DNA of 64,000 nucleotides, from the NCBI GenBank assembly GCA_001643675.2, contig LSRY02000026.1, positions 1,039,501 through 1,103,500 of the forward strand, given 5' to 3'. Position numbers and translations under genes: made by a program. The notes beneath the pieces were generated by a model. It was not told the DNA's origin, ran no database searches, and was given only the letters and a program-made list of their open reading frames with translations. This DNA is from Monocercomonoides exilis (Eukaryota > Preaxostyla > Oxymonadida > Polymastigidae). Of this stretch, positions 30,400-44,565 are shown piece after piece (position 1 is the stretch's first letter; the number at the start of each line of letters is the position of its first letter).

Positions 30400-31748
30400 T
30401 TAATGATGAATAATGTATATGTTGAGATCATCAGGTGAACGCCAAAAACTAGCAGATTTAGAAACAGGCTCATATAAGCTAACGATAATATCTTCATATC
30501 CTTCTTCTTCCATCTTCTCACGCAGTTTTCGATAAAACATTGTTTTCTTCATTGCCTTTCCATTCATCCAGTTCCAGATAAATGAAAAAATTCCAAAACC
30601 ACCTTTTTCTTTTTCGGTATTTCCGCTCAATATTTTCGAAATCCTTTCAAAAACTATCTCACCACGTATAATCAATTCACCTTCAATTGTGGGCTGAAGC
30701 ATTTCCTCCAGAATGAAGTCAACAAGCTCTTCACGAAGCAAGAATTTCTCTGAATATTTTTCATCTAAAGAAATTTCCCAAAAAAATGAAAAGCACTTCT
30801 CATACACTTCTTTATGATTTCTCCTTGCCAACCTGCACAGATCAACAAGAAGTTTTGTAAGTTTGGCATATTCCTCATTCTGCACTTTGCTTGATACACC
30901 ATTAGCGCACACCATATAGAGCCATCTCATCAAAAGAAGCTCTTCTTTCGTTCCAATTCCAGTTTCCTCTCCTTTTCTCTTCCAATCCACACGTTTTGAC
31001 AGATCTTCAAGCTCCCTAATTGCTTCACTCTCGAAATGAAGCTCATTAAAAACTGCACTTACAAAAATATATTCAGATGGCTGTCTTTCAAGTAAAAATT
31101 GCCAAGCAGACTGATACGCCAGAGGTGTAAGGTTGTTGTTCTCCTGATGAAATACGATGATTTTCAAAATCTGTTCAAAATATATTTCTTTTTTTATTTT
31201 CTATTTAAAGAAAAGAAACAATTAAATATCAAAGATAATGCAATGCCACACCACCAAATTCGAAACGCAACTCAAAGCCAGCAAAGCCATTTCAACTTCT
31301 TTTTTTGCTTTTTCACTTTTCTCTTCGTTCAAGGCAACTTCAATCAAGAAAACAACACAAATCACATATAATGAGTGTGAAGCGTAGTCCCCAGCCAAAA
31401 ATAGAAAACATTCGCAAAGGTTAACTAAAAGCTTTTTGTTCCTTCCTTCTTTCTTCTTCACTTCATCAAATATCATAGTTGCAAATCTTTTGCACAACAG
31501 TGATCCAAAACTTGAAAAGGGGGAAATGCCGTACAAAATTCTACGGTATCCCATTTGCTTCAGTAATTGAATGGCATTTTCCAAAGACAATTTGTTATCT
31601 TCTATCATAACATCCATTTTTTCAAGCATTTCTTCTTTAAAAATGGACACATATTCTTTTCCTTCCATTTCTTTTATCAGTCCATTCATTTCTTCAATTT
31701 TTAATCTTTGCTCAATTTTTGTATAATTCTCCAGTTCATTAAACAATG
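30400..31748 (-). CDS. oxymonad helical family protein, copy C (first exon not found)
   Basis: Same family as the genes at 1-717 and 5,304-6,680. Two exons are clear: 31,748-31,255 (ALFNELENYT, IEEMNGLIKEMEGKEYVSIF, LLVNLCECFLFLAG, EVEMALLALSCVSNL) and 31,200-30,400 (KIKKEIYFEQILKIIVFHQE, NNNLTPLAYQSAW, VDWKRKGEE, EELLLMRWLY, NHKEVYEKCFSFFWE, REKMEEEGYEDIIVSLYEP). The intron 31,254-31,201 is 54 bp, phase 0, ending AAATAG, in the same place as in copy B. The 5' exon should precede an acceptor ending TTTTGAAG at 31,749-31,750, but I find no plausible ATG upstream; the copy may be 5'-defective or the first exon is diverged. No premature stop in the exons seen. Function unknown; predicted helical and soluble. 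Confidence 0.7.
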
Positions 31749-32092
31749 CTTCAAAATAGATAAAAAAAAACAATAACAATCATCAGGATGTTAAACGCAA
31801 CTATGTAACAAGCCTTTGAATTTTGTGGAAGGAAACTTCTGCTTTTTTCCCTCAAGCCAATGCAATCAGAAATCACCACAATATGCCATTTATATTGCGC
31901 AATCGTATTGTTGGAAAGAACAAAATAACAAAAAATTGAAACATTTCAAAATTAATAAAATATTTGATTGCACACCGTCCGTTGTTGCACTGACATTTTT
32001 TTACAAGTGACTATCGAGAAAAGCAATGACTTTATTTGATCTGTTTCTTGTTATGGATAAGATGATCAGTATATTTTCTGAACACGAAATCA

Positions 32093-32125
32093 CAACAAAA
32101 ATAATTCTTATTCGAAAATAACAAT
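32093..32125 (+). repeat. diverged relic of the foldback-element terminus
   Basis: Reads CAACAAAAATAATTCTTATT then CGAAAATAA, closely resembling the left end of the large element (33,546 onward, CACCAAAAATAATTCTAATT). It has no satellite array attached. Confidence 0.45.
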
Positions 32126-32198
32126 AATTTTATTAGGAAAAAAATTTTTTGATTGAAAAATTTTACAATTCGATTTCATTACGGAAAAAATTGTTAAT

Positions 32199-33158
32199 GT
32201 AAGTAATTATTCGGCACACAAAAAATCAATAGGGACTTTAATTTTCTGGCTCTCAAGAGCACTTTTAGAAAAAATAAAATGAAAGAAATTATTAAATATA
32301 TTATAATAAGCAATTCCTGAAAAAATTTTTTATTTTTTTATTTTTGTGAAGAGATATGGTATTTTTTGTTTTATTTTTCAAATTAAAGACTTGCTCATAT
32401 TTTCACGAGCTTTTTGTTTTGAGTGTTTTGAGTTATATCATTGTTAATAAACTGAAAATTTTTATGTTTTTGGTTATTTTTCATTGTTTAACACTTCATT
32501 TTTTTATTTCTTTTTCCATTTTAATAAGTTTCTATGAAATTAGAAACAATTGTTGAGTTGAAAATTGTAATGGTTTTTCATGTAGAAGAATAGTTGAAAA
32601 AAATGATTGTTTCATGTAACGCAAAAATTAAGAAATGAAAGAAAGAGATTTGAAGCAAAAAACACAAAAATGAACAAAAACAAGTGTTTAAGTATTATAA
32701 TCACAATCATTATAAATATAAGATTTTCTTCCTTTTGTATATCGTTATTTGTCGGTAATTTTTATATTTTCTCTTTTCAATTAACGAAAAATCTTATTTA
32801 TACAAATATAATTTTCAATTTGTCGAAATTTAGTGAAATGCAAAAAATAATAATAAAACGAGGTATTTAATATCAAACAATAACCAAAAACATAAAGAAG
32901 TTAAGATTATTAACAATGATATAACTCAAAACACTCAAAACAAAAAGCACATGAAAATATGTGCAAGTCTTTGATATTAAAAAAAACAAAAAAAATACCA
33001 GATCTTTTTTCTTGAATTGAAAAATAAAAAATATTTTCAGGAATAGCACATACTATCATTTTGAAGATTTCCTGTTATTTCATTTTTTCGAAAAGTGCCC
33101 CAGAGAGCCAGAAAATTTTGGTCCCGATTTATTTTTTGGGTACCGATAAATAACTGAC
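32199..33158. mobile_element. non-autonomous inverted-repeat (MITE-like) element
   Basis: Left arm about 32,199-32,491 and right arm about 32,868-33,158 are imperfect reverse complements of nearly 290 bp. Shared blocks include AATTTTCTGGCTCT, GCTTTTTGTTTTGAGTGTTT and TATGTTTTTGGTTA. The centre (about 32,492-32,867) has no coding potential. Outer ends read GTAAGTAATTATTCGG and GTCAGTTATTTATCGG. No clear target duplication, so family assignment is open. Confidence 0.7.
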
Positions 33159-33545
33159 CCTTATCATAATGAAAAAGATTTGCGTTATGAATCAAATATT
33201 CGATATTTTTATCTCATTTTACACTTTATTTATCATCAGTTGAATTTTGATGTTTTTTTTATGAAAAATTTATGAAATAGTTATATCTAAGTTTTTTTGT
33301 TTTGATATTGGAAAACAAAACTGAATTTTTTTCTTTTTGAATTGCGATATATAAATTTCCATTTTTTTAAAAAATCAAAAAAAAAAAAAAAAAATATTTG
33401 AAAATGCACTTATTGATTGCTATCCAATAAATGCAGTTGAACATCATTCCTTTTCATTCAAATATTCAAAAAAATGAACACATTTCATTTATTATTTTTG
33501 ATCGCAAAAAGTTCATATTATGTTCGATGTTTTTTTATGAAAATA

Positions 33546-36500
33546 CACCAAAAATAATTCTAATTCGAAAAAAAATAATTCAATTTCGAAAATTAATAAT
33601 TCGAATTCGGAATTAATAATTCGAAATCGAAAAAAATAATTCGATTTCGGAATTAATATTTCAATTTCGAAAATTAATAATTCGAATTCGGAATTAATAA
33701 TTCGAAATCGAAAAAAATAATTCGATTTCGGAATTAATATTTCAAATTCGAAAATTAATAATTCGAATTCGGAATTAATAATTCGAAATCGAAAAAAATA
33801 ATTCGATTTCGAAAATTAATAATTCAAATTCGGAATTAATAATTCGAAATCGAAAAAAAATAATTCGATTTCGGAATTAATATTTCAATTTCGAAAATTA
33901 ATAATTCGAATTCGGAATTAATAATTCGAAATCGAAAAAAATAATTCGATTTCGGAATTAATATTTCAATTTCGAAAATTAATAATTCGAATTCGGAATT
34001 AATAATTCGAAATCGAAAAAAATAATTCGATTTCGGAATTAATATTTCAATTTCGAAAATTAATAATTCGAATTCGGAATTAATAATTCGAAATCGAAAA
34101 AAATAATTCGATTTCGGAATTAATATTTCAAATTCGAAAATTAATAATTCGAATTCGGAATTAATAATTCGAAATCGAAAAAAAATAATTCGATTTCGGA
34201 ATTAATATTTCAAATTCGAAAATTAATAATTCGAATTCGGAATTAATAATTCGAAATCGAAAAAAAATAATTCGATTTCGGAATTAATATTTCAATTTCG
34301 AAAATTAATAATTCGAATTCGGAATTAATAATTCGAAATCGAAAAAAAATAATTCGATTTCGAAAATTAATAATTCAAATTCGGAATTAATAATTCGAAA
34401 TCGAAAAAAAATAATTCGATTTCGGAATTAATATTTCAATTTCGAAAATTAATAATTCGAATTCGGAATTAATAATTCGAAATCGAAAAAAAATAATTCG
34501 ATTTCGGAATTAATATTTCAATTTCGAAAATTAATAATTCGAATTCGGAATTAATAATTCGAAATCGAAAAAAAATAATTCGATTTCGGAATTAATATTT
34601 CAAATTCGAAAATTAATAATTCGAATTCGGAATTAATAATTCGAAATCGAAAAAAAATAATTCGATTTCGAAAATTAATAATTCAAATTCGGAATTAATA
34701 ATTCGAAATCGAAAAAAAATAATTCGATTTCGGAATTAATATTTCAATTTCGAAAATTAATAATTCGAATTCGGAATTAATAATTCGAAATCGAAAAAAA
34801 TAATTCGATTTCGGAATTAATATTTCAATTTCGAAAATTAATAATTCGAATTCGGAATTAATAATTCGAAATCGAAAAAAATAATTCGATTTCGAAAATT
34901 AATAATTCAAATTCGGAATTAATAATTCGAAATCGAAAAAAATAATTCGATTTCGGAATTAATATTTCAATTTCGAAAATTAATAATTCGAATTCGGAAT
35001 TAATAATTCGAAATCGAAAAAAATAATTCGATTTCGGAATTAATATTTCAATTTCGAAAATTAATAATTCGAATTCGGAATTAATAATTCGAAATCGAAA
35101 AAAATAATTCGATTTCGGAATTAATATTTCAATTTCGAAAATTAATAATTCGAATTCGGAATTAATAATTCGAAATCGAAAAAAATAATTCGATTTCGAA
35201 AATTAATAATTCAAATTCGGAATTAATAATTCGAAATCGAAAAAAAATAATTCGATTTCGGAATTAATATTTCAATTTCGAAAATTAATAATTCGAATTC
35301 GGAATTAATAATTCGAAATCGAAAAAAATAATTCGATTTCGGAATTAATATTTCAAATTCGAAAATTAATAATTCGAATTCGGAATTAATAATTCGAAAT
35401 CGAAAAAAAATAATTCGATTTCGAAAATTAATAATTCAAATTCGGAATTAATAATTCGAAATCGAAAAAAAATAATTCGATTTCGGAATTAATATTTCAA
35501 TTTCGAAAATTAATAATTCGAATTCGGAATTAATAATTCGAAATCGAAAAAAAATAATTCGATTTCGGAATTAATATTTCAATTTCGAAAATTAATAATT
35601 CGAATTCGGAATTAATAATTCGAAATCGAAAAAAAATAATTCGATTTCGGAATTAATATTTCAATTTCGAAAATTAATAATTCGAATTCGGAATTAATAA
35701 TTCGAAATCGAAAAAAAATAATTCGATTTCGGAATTAATATTTCAATTTCGAAAATTAATAATTCGAATTCGGAATTAATAATTCGAAATCGAAAAAAAA
35801 TAATTCGATTTCGAAAATTAATAATTCAAATTCGGAATTAATAATTCGAAATCGAAAAAAAATAATTCGATTTCGGAATTAATATTTCAATTTCGAAAAT
35901 TAATAATTCGAATTCGGAATTAATAATTCGAAATCGAAAAAAAATAATTCGATTTCGAAAATTAATAATTCAAATTCGGAATTAATAATTCGAAATCGAA
36001 AAAAAATAATTCGATTTCGGAATTAATATTTCAATTTCGAAAATTAATATTTCAAATTCGGAATTAATAATTCGAAATCGAAAAAAATAATTCGATTTCG
36101 GAATTAATATTTCAATTTCGAAAATTAATAATTCGAATTCGGAATTAATAATTCGAAATCGAAAAAAATAATTCGATTTCGAAAATTAATAATTCGAATT
36201 CGGAATTAATAATTCGAAATCGAAAAAAATAATTCGATTTCGGAATTAATATTTCAAATTCGAAAATTAATATTTCAAATTCGGAATTAATAATTCGAAA
36301 TCGAAAAAAATAATTCGATTTCGGAATTAATATTTCAATTTCGAAAATTAATAATTCGAATTCGGAATTAATAATTCGAAATCGAAAAAAATAATTCGAT
36401 TTCGAAAATTAATAATTCGAATTCGGAATTAATAATTCGAAATCGAAAAAAATAATTCGATTTCGGAATTAATATTTCAAATTCGAAAATTAATAATTCG

Positions 36501-39500
36501 AATTCGGAATTAATAATTCGAAATCGAAAAAAATAATTCGATTTCGGAATTAATATTTCAAATTCGAAAATTAATATTTCAAATTCGAAAATTAATAATT
36601 CAAATTCGGAATTAATAATTCGAATTCGGAAATTAATAATTCAAATTCGGAATTAATAATTCGAAATCGAAAAAAATAATTCGATTTCGGAATTAATATT
36701 TCAAATTCGAAAATTAATAATTCGAATTCGGAATTAATAATTCGAAATCGAAAAAAATAATTCGATTTCGAAAATTAATAATTCAAATTCGGAATTAATA
36801 ATTCGAAATCGAAAAAAAATAATTCGATTTCGGAATTAATATTTCAATTTCGAAAATTAATAATTCGAATTCGGAATTAATAATTCGAAATCGAAAAAAA
36901 TAATTCGATTTCGGAATTAATATTTCAAATTCGAAAATTAATAATTCGAATTCGGAATTAATAATTCGAAATCGAAAAAAATAATTCGATTTCGGAATTA
37001 ATATTTCAAATTCGAAAATTAATAATTCGAATTCGGAATTAATAATTCGAAATCGAAAAAAATAATTCGATTTCGAAAATTAATAATTCGAATTCGGAAT
37101 TAATAATTCGAAATCGAAAAAAATAATTCGATTTCGGAATTAATATTTCAATTTCGAAAATTAATAATTCGAATTCGGAATTAATAATTCGAAATCGAAA
37201 AAAATAATTCGATTTCGGAATTAATATTTCAAATTCGAAAATTAATATTTCAAATTCGGAATTAATAATTCGAAATCGAAAAAAATAATTCGATTTCGGA
37301 ATTAATATTTCAATTTCGAAAATTAATAATTCGAATTCGGAATTAATAATTCGAAATCGAAAAAAATAATTCGATTTCGAAAATTAATAATTCGAATTCG
37401 GAATTAATAATTCGAAATCGAAAAAAATAATTCGATTTCGGAATTAATATTTCAATTTCGAAAATTAATAATTCGAATTCGGAATTAATAATTCGAAATC
37501 GAAAAAAATAATTCGATTTCGGAATTAATATTTCAAATTCGAAAATTAATATTTCAAATTCGGAATTAATAATTCGAAATCGAAAAAAAATAATTCGATT
37601 TCGGAATTAATATTTCAAATTCGAAAATTAATAATTCGAATTCGGAATTAATAATTCGAAATCGAAAAAAAATAATTCGATTTCGGAATTAATATTTCAA
37701 ATTCGAAAATTAATATTTCAAATTCGAAAATTAATAATTCAAATTCGGAATTAATAATTCGAATTCGGAAATTAATAATTCGATTTCGAAAAAAATAATT
37801 CAAATTCGAAAATTAATAATTCAAATTCGGAATTAATAATTCGAAATCGAAAAAAAATAATTCGATTTCGGAATTAATATTTCAAATTCGAAAATTAATA
37901 ATTCGAATTCGGAATTAATAATTCGAAATCGAAAAAAAATAATTCGATTTCGAAAATTAATAATTCGATTTCGGAATTAATATTTCAAATTCGAAAATTA
38001 ATATTTCAAATTCGAAAATTAATAATTCGATTTCGGAATTAATATTTCAAATTCGGAAATTAATAATTCAAATTCGGAATTAATAATTCGAAATCGAAAA
38101 AAAATAATTCGATTTCGGAATTAATATTTCAAATTCGAAAATTAATAATTCGAATTCGGAATTAATAATTCGAAATCGAAAAAAAATAATTCGATTTCGG
38201 AATTAATATTTCAATTTCGAAAATTAATAATTCGAATTCGGAATTAATAATTCGAAATCGAAAAAAAATAATTCGATTTCGGAATTAATATTTCAAATTC
38301 GAAAATTAATAATTCGAATTCGGAATTAATAATTCGAAATCGAAAAAAAATAATTCGATTTCGGAATTAATATTTCAATTTCGAAAATTAATAATTCGAA
38401 TTCGGAATTAATAATTCGAAATCGAAAAAAAATAATTCGATTTCGGAATTAATATTTCAAATTCGAAAATTAATATTTCAAATTCGAAAATTAATAATTC
38501 GAATTCGGAATTAATAATTCGAAATCGAAAAAAATAATTCGATTTCGGAATTAATATTTCAATTTCGAAAATTAATAATTCGAATTCGGAATTAATAATT
38601 CGAAATCGAAAAAAATAATTCGATTTCGAAAATTAATAATTCAAATTCGGAATTAATAATTCGAAATCGAAAAAAATAATTCGATTTCGGAATTAATATT
38701 TCAATTTCGAAAATTAATAATTCGAATTCGGAATTAATAATTCGAAATCGAAAAAAATAATTCGATTTCGGAATTAATATTTCAAATTCGAAAATTAATA
38801 ATTCGAATTCGGAATTAATAATTCGAAATCGAAAAAAATAATTCGATTTCGAAAATTAATAATTCAAATTCGGAATTAATAATTCGAAATCGAAAAAAAT
38901 AATTCGATTTCGGAATTAATATTTCAATTTCGAAAATTAATAATTCGAATTCGGAATTAATAATTCGAAATCGAAAAAAATAATTCGATTTCGGAATTAA
39001 TATTTCAATTTCGAAAATTAATAATTCGAATTCGGAATTAATAATTCGAAATCGAAAAAAATAATTCGATTTCGAAAATTAATAATTCAAATTCGGAATT
39101 AATAATTCGAAATCGAAAAAAATAATTCGATTTCGGAATTAATATTTCAATTTCGAAAATTAATAATTCGAATTCGGAATTAATAATTCGAAATCGAAAA
39201 AAATAATTCGATTTCGGAATTAATATTTCAATTTCGAAAATTAATAATTCGAATTCGGAATTAATAATTCGAAATCGAAAAAAATAATTCGATTTCGGAA
39301 TTAATATTTCAATTTCGAAAATTAATAATTCGAATTCGGAATTAATAATTCGAAATCGAAAAAAATAATTCGATTTCGAAAATTAATAATTCAAATTCGG
39401 AATTAATAATTCGAAATCGAAAAAAATAATTCGATTTCGAAAATTAATAATTCAAATTCGGAATTAATAATTCGAAATCGAAAAAAATAATTCGATTTCG

Positions 39501-41480
39501 GAATTAATATTTCAAATTCGAAAATTAATAATTCGAATTCGGAATTAATAATTCGAAATCGAAAAAAAATAATTCGATTTCGGAATTAATATTTCAAATT
39601 CGAAAATTAATAATTCGAATTCGGAATTAATAATTCGAAATCGAAAAAAAATAATTCGATTTCGGAATTAATATTTCAATTTCGAAAATTAATAATTCGA
39701 ATTCGGAATTAATAATTCGAAATCGAAAAAAATAATTCGATTTCGAAAATTAATAATTCAAATTCGGAATTAATAATTCGAAATCGAAAAAAAATAATTC
39801 GATTTCGGAATTAATATTTCAATTTCGAAAATTAATAATTCGAATTCGGAATTAATAATTCGAAATCGAAAAAAATAATTCGATTTCGGAATTAATATTT
39901 CAATTTCGAAAATTAATAATTCGAATTCGGAATTAATAATTCGAAATCGAAAAAAATAATTCGATTTCGGAATTAATATTTCAAATTCGAAAATTAATAA
40001 TTCAAATTCGGAATTAATAATTCGAAATCGAAAAAAATAATTCGATTTCGGAATTAATATTTCAATTTCGAAAATTAATAATTCGAATTCGGAATTAATA
40101 ATTCGAAATCGAAAAAAATAATTCGATTTCGGAATTAATATTTCAATTTCGAAAATTAATAATTCGAATTCGGAATTAATAATTCGAAATCGAAAAAAAT
40201 AATTCGATTTCGGAATTAATATTTCAATTTCGAAAATTAATAATTCGAATTCGGAATTAATAATTCGAAATCGAAAAAAATAATTCGATTTCGAAAATTA
40301 ATAATTCAAATTCGGAATTAATAATTCGAAATCGAAAAAAAATAATTCGATTTCGGAATTAATATTTCAATTTCGAAAATTAATAATTCGAATTCGGAAT
40401 TAATAATTCGAAATCGAAAAAAAATAATTCGATTTCGGAATTAATATTTCAAATTCGAAAATTAATAATTCGAATTCGGAATTAATAATTCGAAATCGAA
40501 AAAAAATAATTCGATTTCGGAATTAATATTTCAATTTCGAAAATTAATAATTCGAATTCGGAATTAATAATTCGAAATCGAAAAAAAATAATTCGATTTC
40601 GAAAATTAATAATTCGATTTCGAAAATTAATATTTCAAATTCGAAAATTAATAATTCAAATTCGGAATTAATAATTCGAAATCGAAAAAAAATAATTCGA
40701 TTTCGGAATTAATATTTCAAATTCGAAAATTAATAATTCGAATTCGGAATTAATAATTCGAAATCGAAAAAAAATAATTCGATTTCGAAAATTAATAATT
40801 CAAATTCGGAATTAATAATTCGAAATCGAAAAAAAATAATTCGATTTCGGAATTAATATTTCAAATTCGAAAATTAATAATTCGAATTCGGAATTAATAA
40901 TTCGAAATCGAAAAAAATAATTCGATTTCGAAAATTAATAATTCAAATTCGGAATTAATAATTCGAAATCGAAAAAAAATAATTCGATTTCGGAATTAAT
41001 ATTTCAATTTCGAAAATTAATAATTCGAATTCGGAATTAATAATTCGAAATCGAAAAAAATAATTCGATTTCGGAATTAATATTTCAATTTCGAAAATTA
41101 ATAATTCGAATTCGGAATTAATAATTCGAAATCGAAAAAAATAATTCGATTTCGAAAATTAATATTTCAAATTCGGAATTAATAATTCGAAATCGAAAAA
41201 AATAATTCGATTTCGGAATTAATATTTCAATTTCGAAAATTAATAATTCGAATTCGGAATTAATAATTCGAAATCGAAAAAAAATAATTCGATTTCGGAA
41301 TTAATATTTCAATTTCGAAAATTAATAATTCGAATTCGGAATTAATAATTCGAAATCGAAAAAAAATAATTCGATTTCGGAATTAATATTTCAATTTCGA
41401 AAATTAATAATTCGAATTCGGAATTAATAATTCGAAATCGAAAAAAAATAATTCGATTTCGAAAATTAATAATTCAAATT
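33546..41480 (+). repeat. higher-order AT-rich satellite, about 81-bp unit of four ~20-bp monomers
   Basis: The dominant unit is A TTCGAATTCGGAATTAATAA, B TTCGAAATCGAAAAAAATAA, C TTCGATTTCGGAATTAATAT, D TTCAATTTCGAAAATTAATA(A). Roughly one hundred units follow head-to-tail. Monomers start with TTCGA or TTCAA and end in AATAA or AATAT. Variants recur in blocks: B with seven or eight A, C ending GAAAATTAATAA, and D reading TTCAAATTCG. No coding frame. The array resumes at 45,178 after the nested insertion. Confidence 0.97.
41473..41480 (+). repeat. left 8-bp target-site duplication (TTCAAATT)
   Basis: TTCAAATT abuts the left end of the nested element and is repeated at 45,178-45,185. Removing the element plus one copy restores a normal satellite unit. 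Confidence 0.9.
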
Positions 41481-41689
41481 GGCATAGGTCTATTTTGTAC
41501 CAGTTTGGAAAGGCTTTTTTAAATTTTTTTATTAACGTATTATTAATTCTCATAATTATTGCAAGCAAACTGCTGATGGAAAAAGTCAAAATTCTTCCAT
41601 CAAAAAATTGATATTTTTTCTATTTTTTCTCAACCCATAATATTTTCCTATTGATCGCAAAGAATTAAAAATTCAATTTTTGACTTTGT
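41481..41689 (+). repeat. left terminal inverted repeat, 209 bp
   Basis: Matches the reverse complement of 44,969-45,177 except at 41,571. The inner boundary is sharp: after GACTTTGT the two sides diverge. Confidence 0.95.
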
Positions 41690-42004
41690 AAAGTTTTTTC
41701 ATTAATTTCATAAGTGTGATTTTTATCAAAATTGTTTGTGTTTATTTTATGTTTCCTAATATTGTTATTACACCATTCGTATGTTGCTCTTTTCACAGAA
41801 TAACTTTACCAATGTATTTATCATTTTCTCAAGAATATAAATTGAAATCGCGTTATAAATAATATATAGCACAAAGATTTATTGAAAGGTAGTGTGTGTA
41901 TGTTTATAATAGTCGATGAATATTTTATCAAACTGTCATTTATTTTTTATTTTTATTTTTATTTTTTTTTTTTTGATTTGACTGAATAAGAAAAGACAGT
42001 TTAA

Positions 42005-44565
42005 GTGGAGGAAAATCTCACGTGTTTGAGTGCTCATTCGCTTCATGCTCTTTTTCAGATCGATATGGTGGAGGGATGTATTGTTACAATGTTCCGGCTA
42101 CATTCAAAATGCGGAGCCTTCAGCTTATTTCGTGCAACGCAACATCAACTGGCGGAGGATTGTGTTTCAATCCAAACCAACAAACAGCTCCAAGCAACAA
42201 CCTTTATTGCTATTTCTTCTTCTTCCACGATTGCAATTGCAACGCCTCCACTCCATATGGCCATGATGTGTATTTTGAAGATTATTACAATCTCTTCTCA
42301 TCGAATAACCCGTTCTATGAATCGTACACAACAAATACTAATGATAAGAGAGTGTACTACCAATATTATAACGGAAACAATTGGGTGTATCAGGAAACAC
42401 AAAAGAAGGGCTGGCTGAAGGAGGGGATGAAAGATAGATATGTTGGGGTGAGTGGGGATGACGCAAACAACCTGTGTGGGATGAGCGAGTCAGCACCGTG
42501 CAAGACAGTGGGGTATGCAGCGGAGTCGAGCATGGCACAGCTGAGCTCGACAATCACAGTGCTGAGTGGGAAGCATGTGAGCGAAGGGGCCACAATCAAT
42601 GCTGGGGAAAAGAAGATAATAATAACAGGGAAAGGGAAGACAGTGAGTGTGATTGCAAATAATTCTCTTATTTCTTCATCGACAAAGCTGTTCAGTGTGA
42701 TGAGAAGACAGTTGGAGTCGAAATATTTTCGCTGGCTGAAATAACATCAAATCCCAGGTCTGAAGGAGAGCATCCAACCTCAGTATCCGTATTTGTGCTG
42801 GCTTAATCACAACCACCAATAACTGCCGTTGAGATGAAAAAATAAAAATCTGCCGCATTCCCTCGTCTCCACGCTGCACCTCTCCCAATCTCCGTTTTCA
42901 TCGTTCTCATCGCCTTCTCCGATGTTTGAGTTCACCCAAGCACTGGGATCTTGGAGAAAATTCTTCTGTTGCAAAACATCATCAACTGAGCCCTGCTGAG
43001 AAACAAATTGCGACATAAACACCACAGAATGTGTGACTTCAACGGCTTTATCGAGAGACAAACAAAATGGCATACCTCTATCACATCTGCAGTAAAAAGA
43101 TTGAAAAAAGCAAAAGAAATAGAGCAACCCACAAACACACTCGCACATCCAGCTACAGCATTTTGAAGGCGTAGAATGTTGAAGGATGAATTACAAATAT
43201 TATTCACTTACAGGCACAGCCAGATATACTTAAAAACTCAGCAGTTCATCAGCTGTTCCACCTCAAAAAATCAAATTTCAGACTTCAGAAAGAGCTGTGA
43301 TCCATTCCTCCTCAATGGAAAAACAATTTTTTCAAGACACTTCGTCTTTTAACAATTAATTTTTTTAAAAACAAATACATCCATTGAACTTTTTTGTTTC
43401 TCTTTAATAAAAAATTTCTTCAAAAATGGTGAAATGTTGGATTTAAAGTTTTCTATATGAGGTGATTCTCCAAAATTCAACTCAGAACCTTTGAAAAAGC
43501 GTTTATCTGTCAATGCAGTTTAAAAAGGGATTTTCGCACGCTGTTTCTCCTGTGTGTTTCGTTTTGTCTTTAAATGCCACACTGAAACATGAATAAAAAT
43601 ATGACAGAATGGTCAAAGAATAAAAGAAAATGCATTAATGAATTGTTATTGAAGATTTGAAAAAAGTTAACAACAAAGTTATTAAAATACAAAAAAATCA
43701 ATATGACAGAATTTGGATATTATGAAATCAATGACTCAGAAGTTTTCACAAACAAATGAAGTTTCCTCGTCTCTTTTCTGTATTCCATATATCAAATGCC
43801 TCTTTGTCTTAGCCTTTTTCTTTCATTCTTCTCTTCTTCCTTCTCTTCTCGTTCAATTAAACTCTGTTGTTTCAAAATTCTCTATCTCCGTCTCTATCAC
43901 ATTTCCTCAAATTCTCAAAAGCCAAGTCCTCCAGCCTATATTTCCTGTTGCGTCTACTCTTCATCCACCACCACTCCATGGGGAGTATATTTATCCAATA
44001 TCTTCTCAACTTTTCAACTTGCTTCGAAAGGGCTCATCCTGGCCTCAGCTTTGCTTCCAACAGCCAACAATTTATCCTTCAATCTTTTCTCTCTTATCTT
44101 CTATTATCTATTTCCGGCATTTCAGCTCCAAAACACACACAGCGTCGATCACCTCCATCGTCATTTACAACAATCTTGCCAGGCATGGAGCCATCACACA
44201 CACGAACCTGCAACAGCTCCTTTTTATTCACTCATCGCAACTTCTTCACTTCACAATTCTATTTCTTCTTCCTCTTCACACAGCTTTCCATCAATGTGCA
44301 ATATCAAAACAAAGATCAAGCATTCTGGACCAATTTATCTTTACACATTGGTTCTTCATTGTCACTTCCATCTGTTCGACAATTCTTTTGCACCAGCTCA
44401 TGGAATATCAAATCAAACAGATGATAAACTTCTTTTCCATCCAACTCTTAATAATGGCCTTTGTGGTTTATATCGTTCAGTTCACACCTTTTTCTTCCTT
44501 ATCACCAAGAATTTTTCTGCTTTATCTCGTCTATTCTTTTCTCTCGCATTTCATTTCTATTAATT
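42005..44565 (+). pseudogene. beta-helix (Pmp-like) gene fragment carried by the nested transposon
   Basis: The open part, 42,022-42,744, encodes beta-helix repeats: FECSFASCSFSDRYGGGMYC, NATSTGGGLCFNP, YGHDVYFEDYYNLFSS, and the segment-start signature SGDDANNLCGMSESAPCKTV followed by GYAAESSMAQ and ITGKGKTVSVI. After a frame shift near 42,720 the sequence continues recognisably (VEIFSLAEITSNPRSEGEHP) and then decays. Further on, near 44,165, NNLARHGA resembles the NNxAxxGxD turn and LNNGLCGLYRS (near 44,450) resembles another segment start. There is no start codon, signal peptide or membrane anchor, so it is an internal piece. Homologous to the pseudogene at 10,011-12,897 and the fragment at 60,163-60,597 at family level. 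Not functional as it stands. Confidence 0.8.

Larger units (their letters stand above)
31749..33545. other. AT-rich spacer with inverted-repeat element
   Basis: No gene supported; holds the inverted-repeat element at 32,199-33,158 and a foldback-terminus relic at 32,093-32,125. Confidence 0.55.

Noticed and set aside
41404-41589. 61-residue minus-strand frame across the satellite and left terminal repeat
   Set aside because: It arises from satellite sequence and the transposon end; no coding texture.
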